Source of the DNA: CAYPGT01 sp964512985
GTDB lineage: Bacteria; Cyanobacteriota; Vampirovibrionia; LMEP-6097
DNA length: 20,576 nt
Direction: 5' to 3'
NCBI GenBank assembly: GCA_964512985.1
Contig: CAZELI010000034.1
Location: forward strand, 1 to 20,576
Below are positions 13,473-20,550 of the stretch, piece after piece. Every line of letters begins with the position of its first letter. Within the stretch, counting starts at the first letter, position 1. Below the pieces are notes generated by a model. It was not told the DNA's origin. It did not search any database and saw only the letters and a program-made list of their open reading frames with translations. The position numbers and the translations under genes were made by a program.

Positions 13473-14507
13473 GTGGAAGCAACAATAGCCCAAGAAAGGC
13501 AAAACAAGTATATATCCACAAAGGATCCCGATTCGGGCACGCAAAAATCAGACTTTAATAATAGACTTACTAATCAAGATTTTATAGAAAGAAGCTCCAG
13601 TAACGGAGCTTTTTTATTGCAAGAAGATAAAGATACTCAGCATGTGGCATTACACCAACAAAGACAAAATGAAGAAAACGATAACTATAAGGAAGTGGAT
13701 GAGTGGTCTGCGATTAAAAAAATAATCAATGATCCTTGGTGTGCTTCGATTTTACCTGATGTATCTAATATGTGTTCAGTCTTGGGTAATGCTTGTTCAG
13801 CTCTGGCGCATGTAGTAAAAGTTCCAGACAATATTAGAGTTGTCGCTGATACTATTGCAGCTTTTGGTACTAAATTCTTTCTCTATGTCAATGCCACAAT
13901 TAAAACTCTTGAGGAACTCTCTCGCCATAACTATTTGGTGGCATTGGGTTATTTTATGGATAACATTATTGCAACTTTTATTCCTCAAGAGCATACTTTC
14001 TTAGCACGTGGAGTTTCTTCTGGTACCTATCACGGAGGACTTTCGTTAAATTTATTAAACGATAAGATTAAATTTAAAAATTTCAGTGAACATCTTCAAC
14101 ACTTGAAGGATTCAATTAAGCTTGTGGTTAATAAATTATGGAATGAAAAAAGTTTTGGTCATATTCTTTCTAGTGATAATGCTATTCCTGGAATTTTAGG
14201 AGGTGTATTGAGTGCGCTTGGTGTCGTCGTTTGGCCTTTATTTGGTAAAAAAGCTGCAACTATAGTGAGAGATATAGGAGGGATAATTAAGGCTGCTAAC
14301 TATGCTAATCCTGATAATTTGCACAATGGAAGAAAACTATATTTTAGTTCAGGTATGATGCAAATGGGAGCCGCTGTGGCAGATTTCTTAGGTGGACATT
14401 TCAATCAAACTCGCTCTTTCATGGTCCCTATAAGTTTAGGTTTGGATGGATTCTCTAAATATATTTTAAGGCAATCAATTAATAAGGGTGAGCTAGGTGA
14501 GATCTGA
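13473..14507 (+). CDS. Hypothetical protein with polar N terminus and hydrophobic glycine-rich segment
   Basis: 344 aa, function not recognised. The only plausible start in this frame is GTG at 13473, since an in-frame stop lies at 13422-13424 and no in-frame ATG precedes the conserved-looking part. Residues 1-75 are polar, rich in Gln, Asn, Asp and Ser. From about 80 the protein becomes more ordered: DVSNMCSVLGNACSALAHV, YFMDNIIATFIP, and ARGVSSGTYHGGLSLN. A hydrophobic stretch PGILGGVLSALGVVVWPLF (about 236-254) could be a membrane helix. There is no signal peptide. A terminator-like hairpin interrupts the 5' part (13592-13616), so the true start might be an in-frame GTG farther down (for example 13644). 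It is divergent from the small-protein operon and ends 18 bp before purL. Confidence 0.6.
   Translation: MEATIAQERQNKYISTKDPDSGTQKSDFNNRLTNQDFIERSSSNGAFLLQEDKDTQHVALHQQRQNEENDNYKEVDEWSAIKKIINDPWCASILPDVSNMCSVLGNACSALAHVVKVPDNIRVVADTIAAFGTKFFLYVNATIKTLEELSRHNYLVALGYFMDNIIATFIPQEHTFLARGVSSGTYHGGLSLNLLNDKIKFKNFSEHLQHLKDSIKLVVNKLWNEKSFGHILSSDNAIPGILGGVLSALGVVVWPLFGKKAATIVRDIGGIIKAANYANPDNLHNGRKLYFSSGMMQMGAAVADFLGGHFNQTRSFMVPISLGLDGFSKYILRQSINKGELGEI
13592..13616 (+). terminator. Intrinsic-terminator-like hairpin inside the 344-aa ORF
   Basis: AAGCTCC (13592-13598), a 6-nt loop and GGAGCTT (13605-13611) form a perfect 7-bp stem. It runs directly into a T-run of six (13610-13615). This is the most canonical rho-independent terminator in the window, yet it lies about 40 codons into an open reading frame on the same strand. 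It could be an attenuator or the end of a short RNA. Confidence 0.6.
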
Positions 14508-14516
14508 TGCTAGAAT
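14508..14516 (+). promoter_or_regulatory. Putative purL extended -10 (TGcTAGAAT), near-leaderless
   Basis: TGcTAGAAT ends 9 nt before the purL ATG, predicting a 5' leader of about 3 nt. It lies right after the stop of the upstream 344-aa gene, so purL can be transcribed independently of it. No purine riboswitch or PUR-box-like element fits in the 18-bp gap. Confidence 0.55.
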
Positions 14517-14525
14517 AAATGCGGT

Positions 14526-17450
14526 ATGCCTTTAGAGCAGCTATCCTTAACTAAAATAGATGTTTGTTCTCGTATTCCTGATACTAGAGCGGAGGTTTAC
14601 AAGCATAAATTTATTGACCTGGGTTTTAAGATAGAGTCTGTTTTGATAATTGATAGTTATACTATTGAGACTGATTTAGAATTAACTTTAATAAAAGATG
14701 CAGCGAAGATTCTGGTAAATCCGATTAAGGAAGAGCTTTTTAATATTAATAAGGTTAAAGATTTTGATTATGCTTTAGAGATCGGGTTCTTACCAGGAGT
14801 CACTGATAATATAGGGACTACTGCAAGAGAGAGCTTGATTGATTATTTAAGACAAGAAACTCAGTTGAAAGTTTATAGTTCACAGTTACTATTACTTAAA
14901 ACTAATGAAGATATTCAGGTTATTAGAAATCTTTCTTCAAATCTTTATAACTCTCTGATACAGAGAGCGAAGATTAAAACTTATAAAGAGTTTATACAAA
15001 ATTTCGGTATGGGTATAGAGATCCCTAAAGTAAAGCTTGATCATCAGGTTCAAGTTACTGAAGTTAATCTTAATGTAACAGATATTGAATTAGAGAAGAT
15101 TGGAATAGAAGGTATAGTAGATGCTGATGGAACGCGCCGTGGTCCGCTCGCTCTGGGACTGGATTATATGAAGGCTATTCAAACTTACTTCAAGAAACAA
15201 GGACGCAATCCTAATGATATAGAACTGGAATCTATTGCACAGACCTGGTCTGAACATTGTAAACATACTATATTCGCTGATCCTATTGATGAAGTGAAAG
15301 ATGGTCTATATAAGGCTTATATCAAAGCGGCGACTAATCAAATACGTAAGAATAAAGCTGATAAAGATTTTTGTGTTTCGGTGTTTTCTGATAATTCTGG
15401 TGTGATTAGTTTTGATGATGAGTTTTTAATCAGCCATAAAGTGGAAACTCATAATAGTCCTTCTGCCCTGGATCCTTTTGGTGGAGCTATTACGGGGATA
15501 GTGGGAGTGAATCGTGATGCAATAGGCTGCGGTATGGGATCTAAGCCAATTGCAAATGTTTATGGTTACTGCTTTGCTGATCCGTCTGATTCTGATCCTT
15601 TACATAGAGACAAAAATCTAACTCAACCCATGCTCAGCCCTAAGCGTATTATGGAAGGGGTTATTAATGGAGTAAAAGTGGGTGGTAATCATTCTGGTAT
15701 ACCTACTGTGCATGGATTTAGTTATTTTCATGAAAGTTATAAGGGTAAGCCGCTAGTGTTTGTAGGGACTCTTGGCTTAATGCCAAAGACCATCAATGGT
15801 AAAAATAGTTGTGAGAAGCAAGCTCTAGCAGAGGATTACATTGTAATGCTTGGTGGCAGGGTTGGTCTAGATGGTATTCATGGAGCGACTTTCTCTTCTG
15901 TAGAGATGGACTCTGGCAGCCCGGCGACAGCAGTACAGATAGGAGATCCTATTACGCAGAAAAAATTCTCTGATGCCATAATTAAAGAAGCAAGAGACAA
16001 GGGTCTGTATAACAGTATCACTGACAATGGTGCAGGTGGTATTTCTTGTTCGGTAGCCGAGATGGCAAGAGAGTCTAATGGTTGCTTCGTGGAATTAGAT
16101 AAAGTACCTCTGAAGTATCCTGGCATGCAGCCTTGGGAGATCTGGATCTCTGAATCTCAGGAGCGCATGACGCTCGCTGTGCCTCATGGTAAATGGCAAG
16201 AGTTTAGTGAATTAATGAAGTCTAGAGATGTGGAAGCTACTATTATTGGTAAGTTTACTAATAGTGGTAAATGTGAAGTAGCTTATAAGGGTCAAACCAT
16301 TATGGATATTGAGCTTGAGTTCTTACATAATGGATTACCTATGCGTCAGCTACAAACTAGAAAACCATCTAATCATTGGCTAGCAGTTAATAATAATTAT
16401 CCAGCGACAACTCAATCGATAGGCGCTACGGAAAAATTACTAAGTTTATTAAAAGAAGCGAATCACTCAAGTAACGAATTTATTTCTCAGCAATACGATC
16501 ATGAAGTGCAAGGCATCTCTGTGATCAAGCCCTTACAGGGACGTGGGCGTGTTAATGGAGATGTAGCGGTGATAAGACCTGTGCTTAAATCACAGAAGGG
16601 AGTGATTCTTAGTTATGGTCTATGCCCAGAATATGTAGGTGATAGCTATCAGATGGCTGCTAATGCAATCGATACTGCGATTCGCTCGGTGATAGCGACT
16701 GGTGGGGATATGGAGAAGATAGCGATACTCGATAACTTCTGCTGGTGCAGCTCTAATGAACCAGAAAGACTATATCAACTGAAAGAAGCTGCCCGAGCTT
16801 GTTACGATTATGCTATCGCTTACGGTGCGCCGTTTATTTCTGGTAAGGATAGTATGTTTAATGATTTCAAAGGTTACGATGCTGATACTAATCCTATTAA
16901 GATCTCTGCTCTTCCTACTCTCTTGATCTCTGCTATCTCAGTGATAGATGATCATCGTAAGGTGGTATCTATGGATTTGAAAGTTCCTGGTGATTTATTG
17001 TATGTGCTTGGTGCAGATACTGATAATTTAGAAGTATCTGCTACTAAAAATATTCAATTATATAGAAACTTACAAGAGGCTATTAGTAAGGGTTTGGTGG
17101 CGTCAAGCTTAAGTATAGGTAGGGCTGGTTTAGCTATGGCAGTTACTAGAAAAGCTATGGCAGGGAAACTTGGAGTAGAAATTAAATATAAGAGTGCAGA
17201 TTTATTTACGGAGTGTCCAGGAAGGATCTTGGTTAGTATTGATCCGAATAAGAAAGCAGAATTTGACTCTTGTTTCGATGCTTCAGCGCTAAGAGAAATA
17301 GGGGTAATTAAGGGAAATAATATTGTTATTAGCGAGGATAATAATATTATTCTGGATCTTAGTGTTGATGAGGCTTTGGAAGCTTATCGATCAAAGTTTG
17401 CTGGATATTTATATAAGTCTAAAGAAACTAAATTAGCGGGGGTAAGCTAA
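14526..17450 (+). CDS. purL: Phosphoribosylformylglycinamidine synthase PurL with fused PurS-like N terminus
   Basis: ATP-dependent enzyme converting FGAR plus ammonia from PurQ to FGAM (step 4 of IMP synthesis). At 974 aa it is intermediate between the roughly 740-aa bacterial PurL and the roughly 1300-aa PurLQ fusion. Residues about 8-165 look like PurS-type repeats (GFLPGVTDN at 87-95). The linker domain ends in the signature WSEHCKH at 241-247. The ATP-binding motif VETHNSPSALDPFGG is at 306-320. Two AIRS-type halves follow (GGRVGLDGIHGATFSS, then GLCPEYVGDSYQMA and SGKDSM). There is no glutaminase domain, which purQ supplies next door with a one-base overlap (TAATG). Active-site motifs look complete. 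Confidence 0.95.
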   Translation: MPLEQLSLTKIDVCSRIPDTRAEVYKHKFIDLGFKIESVLIIDSYTIETDLELTLIKDAAKILVNPIKEELFNINKVKDFDYALEIGFLPGVTDNIGTTARESLIDYLRQETQLKVYSSQLLLLKTNEDIQVIRNLSSNLYNSLIQRAKIKTYKEFIQNFGMGIEIPKVKLDHQVQVTEVNLNVTDIELEKIGIEGIVDADGTRRGPLALGLDYMKAIQTYFKKQGRNPNDIELESIAQTWSEHCKHTIFADPIDEVKDGLYKAYIKAATNQIRKNKADKDFCVSVFSDNSGVISFDDEFLISHKVETHNSPSALDPFGGAITGIVGVNRDAIGCGMGSKPIANVYGYCFADPSDSDPLHRDKNLTQPMLSPKRIMEGVINGVKVGGNHSGIPTVHGFSYFHESYKGKPLVFVGTLGLMPKTINGKNSCEKQALAEDYIVMLGGRVGLDGIHGATFSSVEMDSGSPATAVQIGDPITQKKFSDAIIKEARDKGLYNSITDNGAGGISCSVAEMARESNGCFVELDKVPLKYPGMQPWEIWISESQERMTLAVPHGKWQEFSELMKSRDVEATIIGKFTNSGKCEVAYKGQTIMDIELEFLHNGLPMRQLQTRKPSNHWLAVNNNYPATTQSIGATEKLLSLLKEANHSSNEFISQQYDHEVQGISVIKPLQGRGRVNGDVAVIRPVLKSQKGVILSYGLCPEYVGDSYQMAANAIDTAIRSVIATGGDMEKIAILDNFCWCSSNEPERLYQLKEAARACYDYAIAYGAPFISGKDSMFNDFKGYDADTNPIKISALPTLLISAISVIDDHRKVVSMDLKVPGDLLYVLGADTDNLEVSATKNIQLYRNLQEAISKGLVASSLSIGRAGLAMAVTRKAMAGKLGVEIKYKSADLFTECPGRILVSIDPNKKAEFDSCFDASALREIGVIKGNNIVISEDNNIILDLSVDEALEAYRSKFAGYLYKSKETKLAGVS

Positions 17451-18193
17451 TGACAGTAAAAGCTCTTATATTTTCTGGTTATGGTTTGAACTGCGAAGAA
17501 GAAACTAAGCATGCTTTTGAATTAGCGGGGGCTAAGGCTGATATAGTGCATATTAATGATTTGATTCATAAGGCTAATCTTGATGAGTATCAGGTACTGG
17601 CTTTTCCAGGTGGATTTTCGTTCGGGGATGATACAGGTTCAGGTAAGGCTTACGCTAATAAGATCAAGAATCATCTGCTGGATAAAATTCAAAACTTCGC
17701 CGAGCAAGATAAATTAATCATAGGTATTTGTAATGGTTTTCAAATCCTTACGGAGATTGGGTTACTGCCTGGTGCTTTGACATATAATGATGGTGCTCAA
17801 TATATAGATAGATGGGTGGATCTAGCTGTGACACCATCTACCAGTCCTTGGTTGAAGGGTTCGGAGAAATTCTCTCTACCTATAGCTCATGGTGAAGGTA
17901 AGTTTTTCTCTGCTGATAAAGTGCAGGTTGCTTTGAAATATGTAGCGGGTGAGATCTGTGATTATGCTGATTATGAAGCTAACCCTAATGGTTCACAAGA
18001 TAGTATTGCTGCTGTTCTTAGTACTAATGGGCGTATCTTAGGTATGATGCCTCATCTAGAGCGGGCTGTGTATTTTACGCAGTTGCCGAATTGGACTTAT
18101 AAACGCGAATTATTAGTTAGAACTGGTCAGGAACCACCTGAATATGGTCCAGGATTAAAGGTTTTTGAGAATGCAGTGGAGTATTTTAATTAG
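17450..18193 (+). CDS. purQ: Phosphoribosylformylglycinamidine synthase glutaminase subunit
   Basis: Class I glutamine amidotransferase that hydrolyses glutamine and passes ammonia to PurL. Of 247 aa, the nucleophile elbow GICNGFQ has C94, and the partner His-Glu are H202 and E204 in MPHLERA. PGGFSFGDD (53-61) and the PurQ-specific PIAHGEGKF (144-152) set it apart from other amidotransferases. The start overlaps the purL stop by one base, and GGGGG upstream could serve as ribosome-binding site, so the two subunits are translationally coupled in equal amounts. The catalytic triad is complete. A C-family palindrome follows before purF. Confidence 0.95.
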   Translation: MTVKALIFSGYGLNCEEETKHAFELAGAKADIVHINDLIHKANLDEYQVLAFPGGFSFGDDTGSGKAYANKIKNHLLDKIQNFAEQDKLIIGICNGFQILTEIGLLPGALTYNDGAQYIDRWVDLAVTPSTSPWLKGSEKFSLPIAHGEGKFFSADKVQVALKYVAGEICDYADYEANPNGSQDSIAAVLSTNGRILGMMPHLERAVYFTQLPNWTYKRELLVRTGQEPPEYGPGLKVFENAVEYFN

Positions 18194-18251
18194 TTAAGTG
18201 CTTAAGTAATTTGCTTTATACTGGTGAGGGCTGATGGTGATTGGGTTTGCT

Positions 18252-18288
18252 TAATGTGTAGTACGCCCTTCGGGCGTGATACATATTA
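18252..18288. repeat. C-family palindrome between purQ and purF
   Basis: TAATGTGTAGTACGCCC and GGGCGTGATACATATTA flank a TTC loop and pair at 14 of 17 positions. The central ACGCCCTTCGGGCGT is identical to that at 11988-12002 within the ABC-linked copy. It separates purLQ from purFN, and no T-run follows the hairpin. Confidence 0.75.
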
Positions 18289-18327
18289 GATGGTTAAAAT
18301 CCCTCTTTGTATGCAAATATTAAACTA

Positions 18328-18336
18328 TGCTACAAT
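18328..18336 (+). promoter_or_regulatory. Putative purF promoter, extended -10 TGcTACAAT
   Basis: TGcTACAAT with a -35-like TTGTAT (18307-18312) 18 bp upstream is among the better promoters in the window. Transcription would begin near 18343, 3-4 nt before the ATG at 18347. That supports this ATG over the upstream one at 18290. Confidence 0.6.
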
Positions 18337-18346
18337 ACCTGTATAT

Positions 18347-19771
18347 ATGCATTCCGATAAATTAAAAGAAAAGTGTGCGGTTTTTGGAGTTTATGGCAAG
18401 GGCTTAGATGTCAGCAGGCTATCTTTCTATGGTTTATTTGCTCTCCAGCATCGTGGGCAGGAAGCTTCGGGGATAGCGGTTTCAGATGGTACAGAGATTA
18501 ATTATCATAAGGCCTTAGGTTTAGTCACTCATGTGTATTCAGAAGAAGATATAAAGAAACTTCAAGGACATATTGCTATAGGACATAATCTTTATTCCAA
18601 CACTCGAATTACCGATGGTAAACATTGTCAACCAGTGATTAGGACTGGTGTTAACGGTAAGTTGAGTTTTGCTTTAGCTCATAATGGTAATATTCCTTCC
18701 CTTACTGCTTTGCAAGATTTTCTTACTGAAAGAGGAGTTGAGTTCTCTGAGCTAAACGATTCAGAATTGATGGCAACTGCTATTAATTGTTATTTGGGTG
18801 AAGGCTTAAGTTTGGAAGATGCTACTAAAGCAGCTTTCCCATTGTTTACTGGTTGTTTCTCTTTGATAGTAATGGACCGTCATAATCTAATCGCGCTTAG
18901 AGATCATTGTGGTATTAGACCTTTGTCTATGGGGACGATTGGGAAACATGATGGTGAAGAAGATGCTTACGTCATAGCTTCTGAGACTTGTGCGTTTCAA
19001 ACTACTGGTGCCGAATTATTGCGTGAGATAGAGCCAGGGGAGATGGTGGTTATTAATGAAGCTGGAGTGAAATCTTATCAACTCGCTAAGCCAAAATTAA
19101 AGCTTGATATTTTTGAGTTTGTATATTTTGCAAGACCAGATAGTATGATCCTTGGTAAATCAGTATATGAAGTGCGTAAAAATTCTGGAAGAAAGCTAGC
19201 TGAAGAGTTTCCTTTAGATGTAGATATGATAGTCGCTGTGCCGGATACAGCTACTGCTGCAGCTGTCGGCTATTCGCAGGCTACGGGAATTCCAGTAGAA
19301 TGGGCATTAGTAAAGAATCGCTATATTCACAGAACTTTTATTCAACCTGATCAGCATACCAGAGATCTGGGTGTGAAGCTTAAACTCAATCCTCTTGCGG
19401 CAATCATTAAAGGTAAAAGGATTGCTTTAATAGATGATTCCATTGTAAGAGGCACTACTTCAAGACAGATTATTAAGACCTTATTTGAGGCTGGTGCTAT
19501 AGAAGTACATTTCCTTGTAAGTTCCCCGCCAGTGAAGTTTCCTGACTTCTATGGAATAGATACGCCGAAGCAAGATAAATTAATTGCTGCTAACATGGAT
19601 GTAGATGGTATTAGAGCTTATCTCGGTGCAACTTCTTTATATTACTTATCGTTAGAGGGTTTGATTGAATCTACAGGACTCCCTGCTGAAAACTTTAGTA
19701 CTTCTTGTTTTACGGGTGAATATCCAATAGACTTGAAGAATAGGCAGAAAGAAGTTAGTTACGCGGTGTAA
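18347..19771 (+). CDS. purF: Amidophosphoribosyltransferase PurF, with altered glutamine and Fe-S sites
   Basis: Commits PRPP and glutamine to purine synthesis by making phosphoribosylamine. I choose the ATG at 18347 (474 aa), leaving a 9-residue propeptide before the catalytic Cys10 (EKCAVFG); the frame also opens at 18290, but a promoter lies between. The N-terminal Ntn glutaminase keeps AHNGN (111-115) and NDSE with Asp138. The normally invariant Arg of GHxRY (Arg73, counting the catalytic Cys as 1) is Leu82 here (GHNLYSN). The PRPP loop IDDSIVRGTT (362-371) is intact. Of four Fe-S cysteines known in the B. subtilis type, Cys215 and Cys454 remain and two are Asp400 and Ser451. PurN follows after 18 bp. 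Confidence 0.93.
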   Translation: MHSDKLKEKCAVFGVYGKGLDVSRLSFYGLFALQHRGQEASGIAVSDGTEINYHKALGLVTHVYSEEDIKKLQGHIAIGHNLYSNTRITDGKHCQPVIRTGVNGKLSFALAHNGNIPSLTALQDFLTERGVEFSELNDSELMATAINCYLGEGLSLEDATKAAFPLFTGCFSLIVMDRHNLIALRDHCGIRPLSMGTIGKHDGEEDAYVIASETCAFQTTGAELLREIEPGEMVVINEAGVKSYQLAKPKLKLDIFEFVYFARPDSMILGKSVYEVRKNSGRKLAEEFPLDVDMIVAVPDTATAAAVGYSQATGIPVEWALVKNRYIHRTFIQPDQHTRDLGVKLKLNPLAAIIKGKRIALIDDSIVRGTTSRQIIKTLFEAGAIEVHFLVSSPPVKFPDFYGIDTPKQDKLIAANMDVDGIRAYLGATSLYYLSLEGLIESTGLPAENFSTSCFTGEYPIDLKNRQKEVSYAV

Positions 19772-19777
19772 TTCCGT

Positions 19778-19783
19778 TATGAT
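19778..19783 (+). promoter_or_regulatory. Putative purN -10 (TATGAT), leaderless
   Basis: TATGAT is followed by ATTCAT and then the ATG at 19790, the same 6-nt spacing seen at three other genes. No Shine-Dalgarno is present in the 18-bp purF-purN gap. A TTAGTT 17 bp upstream is a weak -35 candidate. Confidence 0.4.
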
Positions 19784-19789
19784 ATTCAT

Positions 19790-20512
19790 ATGTCTGCTTT
19801 GCGTGTATGTTTATTAATTTCTGGTCGTGGTTCTACTGCTGCTGCGATAATCCGTAAGTTTAAAGATTCTAATTTAGTTGAGCCTGTTTGTGCGATTGCT
19901 AGTAATACTAGCGCTGGTGTTAGTAATTTAATTAATGCTGGTTTGCCTGAGGAAAATATTTACGTTATTTCTCCTAAACTCATGAAGACCTCCTTGCAGT
20001 TTGGTGATGCGATGTTAGCTGTTTGTAAGAAGCATAATGTAGATTTGATTGGACATTATGGTTGGATGGTTAAGACTCCCGCTAATGTTATCGAAGCTTA
20101 TCCAGGAATGATTATTAATCAGCATCCAGGTCCTTTGGATCCACAGCGCGAGCATGACTTTGGGGGACATGGTATGTATGGGAAGCGCGTACATTATGTG
20201 CGTTTAAATTTTGTGAAAGAGACGAAGAAGAACTGGTGGACAGAAGCTACTTGTCATATGGTTAACGCTGAGTATGACAAGGGTGCGATCATTGATAGAA
20301 TACAAGTAGAGATTAAAGAGAACGATACAGTAGATAGTTTAATGGAACGAGTGCTGCTTGCTGAGCATACTTTGCAGATTAAAGTGCTAGAAGATTTTGC
20401 AAATAAACGAGTGCAAGAATGGCAGAGACCTGAGCCCTTAGTAAAGAATTTTGAAGAAAAGATTTTGCTGAGGCTTAAGGAAGAGGCGGTTAAGCTTTAT
20501 CCGAAGGGGTGA
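19790..20512 (+). CDS. purN: Phosphoribosylglycinamide formyltransferase, divergent PurN
   Basis: Predicted to transfer formyl from 10-formyl-THF to GAR (step 3 of IMP synthesis). Of 240 aa, the phosphate-binding SGRGS is at 11-15, catalytic Asn110 and His112 in NQHPGPLDP, and the Asp of YDKGAI at 163. These match the PurN triad. It differs from the usual enzyme: NIHPSLLP is replaced by NQHPGPLDPQR. A segment of about 45 residues follows (HDFGGHGMYGKRVHYVRL to the Trp pair at 149-150), rather longer than in E. coli PurN. I recall similar variants from several uncultured lineages. The pur cluster context supports the role; a different formyltransferase substrate is possible. Confidence 0.8.
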   Translation: MSALRVCLLISGRGSTAAAIIRKFKDSNLVEPVCAIASNTSAGVSNLINAGLPEENIYVISPKLMKTSLQFGDAMLAVCKKHNVDLIGHYGWMVKTPANVIEAYPGMIINQHPGPLDPQREHDFGGHGMYGKRVHYVRLNFVKETKKNWWTEATCHMVNAEYDKGAIIDRIQVEIKENDTVDSLMERVLLAEHTLQIKVLEDFANKRVQEWQRPEPLVKNFEEKILLRLKEEAVKLYPKG

Positions 20513-20521
20513 GGTGAATGC

Positions 20522-20550
20522 GTATGACGCCCTTTTAGGGTAAGTAGATG
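20522..20550. repeat. Degraded C-family palindrome downstream of purN
   Basis: GTATGACGCCC matches the left arm of the copy at 11979-12011, but the right half (TTTTAGGGTAAGTAGATG) has diverged, leaving only CCCTTTTAGGG as a short stem. It begins 10 bp after the purN stop. Bases 20551-20576 show no feature. Confidence 0.5.

Noticed and set aside
18290..18346. N-terminal extension of PurF from the ATG at 18290
   Set aside because: It would place 28 residues before the catalytic Cys, it is hydrophobic and unlike a PurF propeptide, and a good extended -10 promoter lies inside it.
18194..18346. Purine riboswitch or PUR box before purF
   Set aside because: The gap holds only a C-family repeat and a promoter; I see no guanine-aptamer stems or loops.
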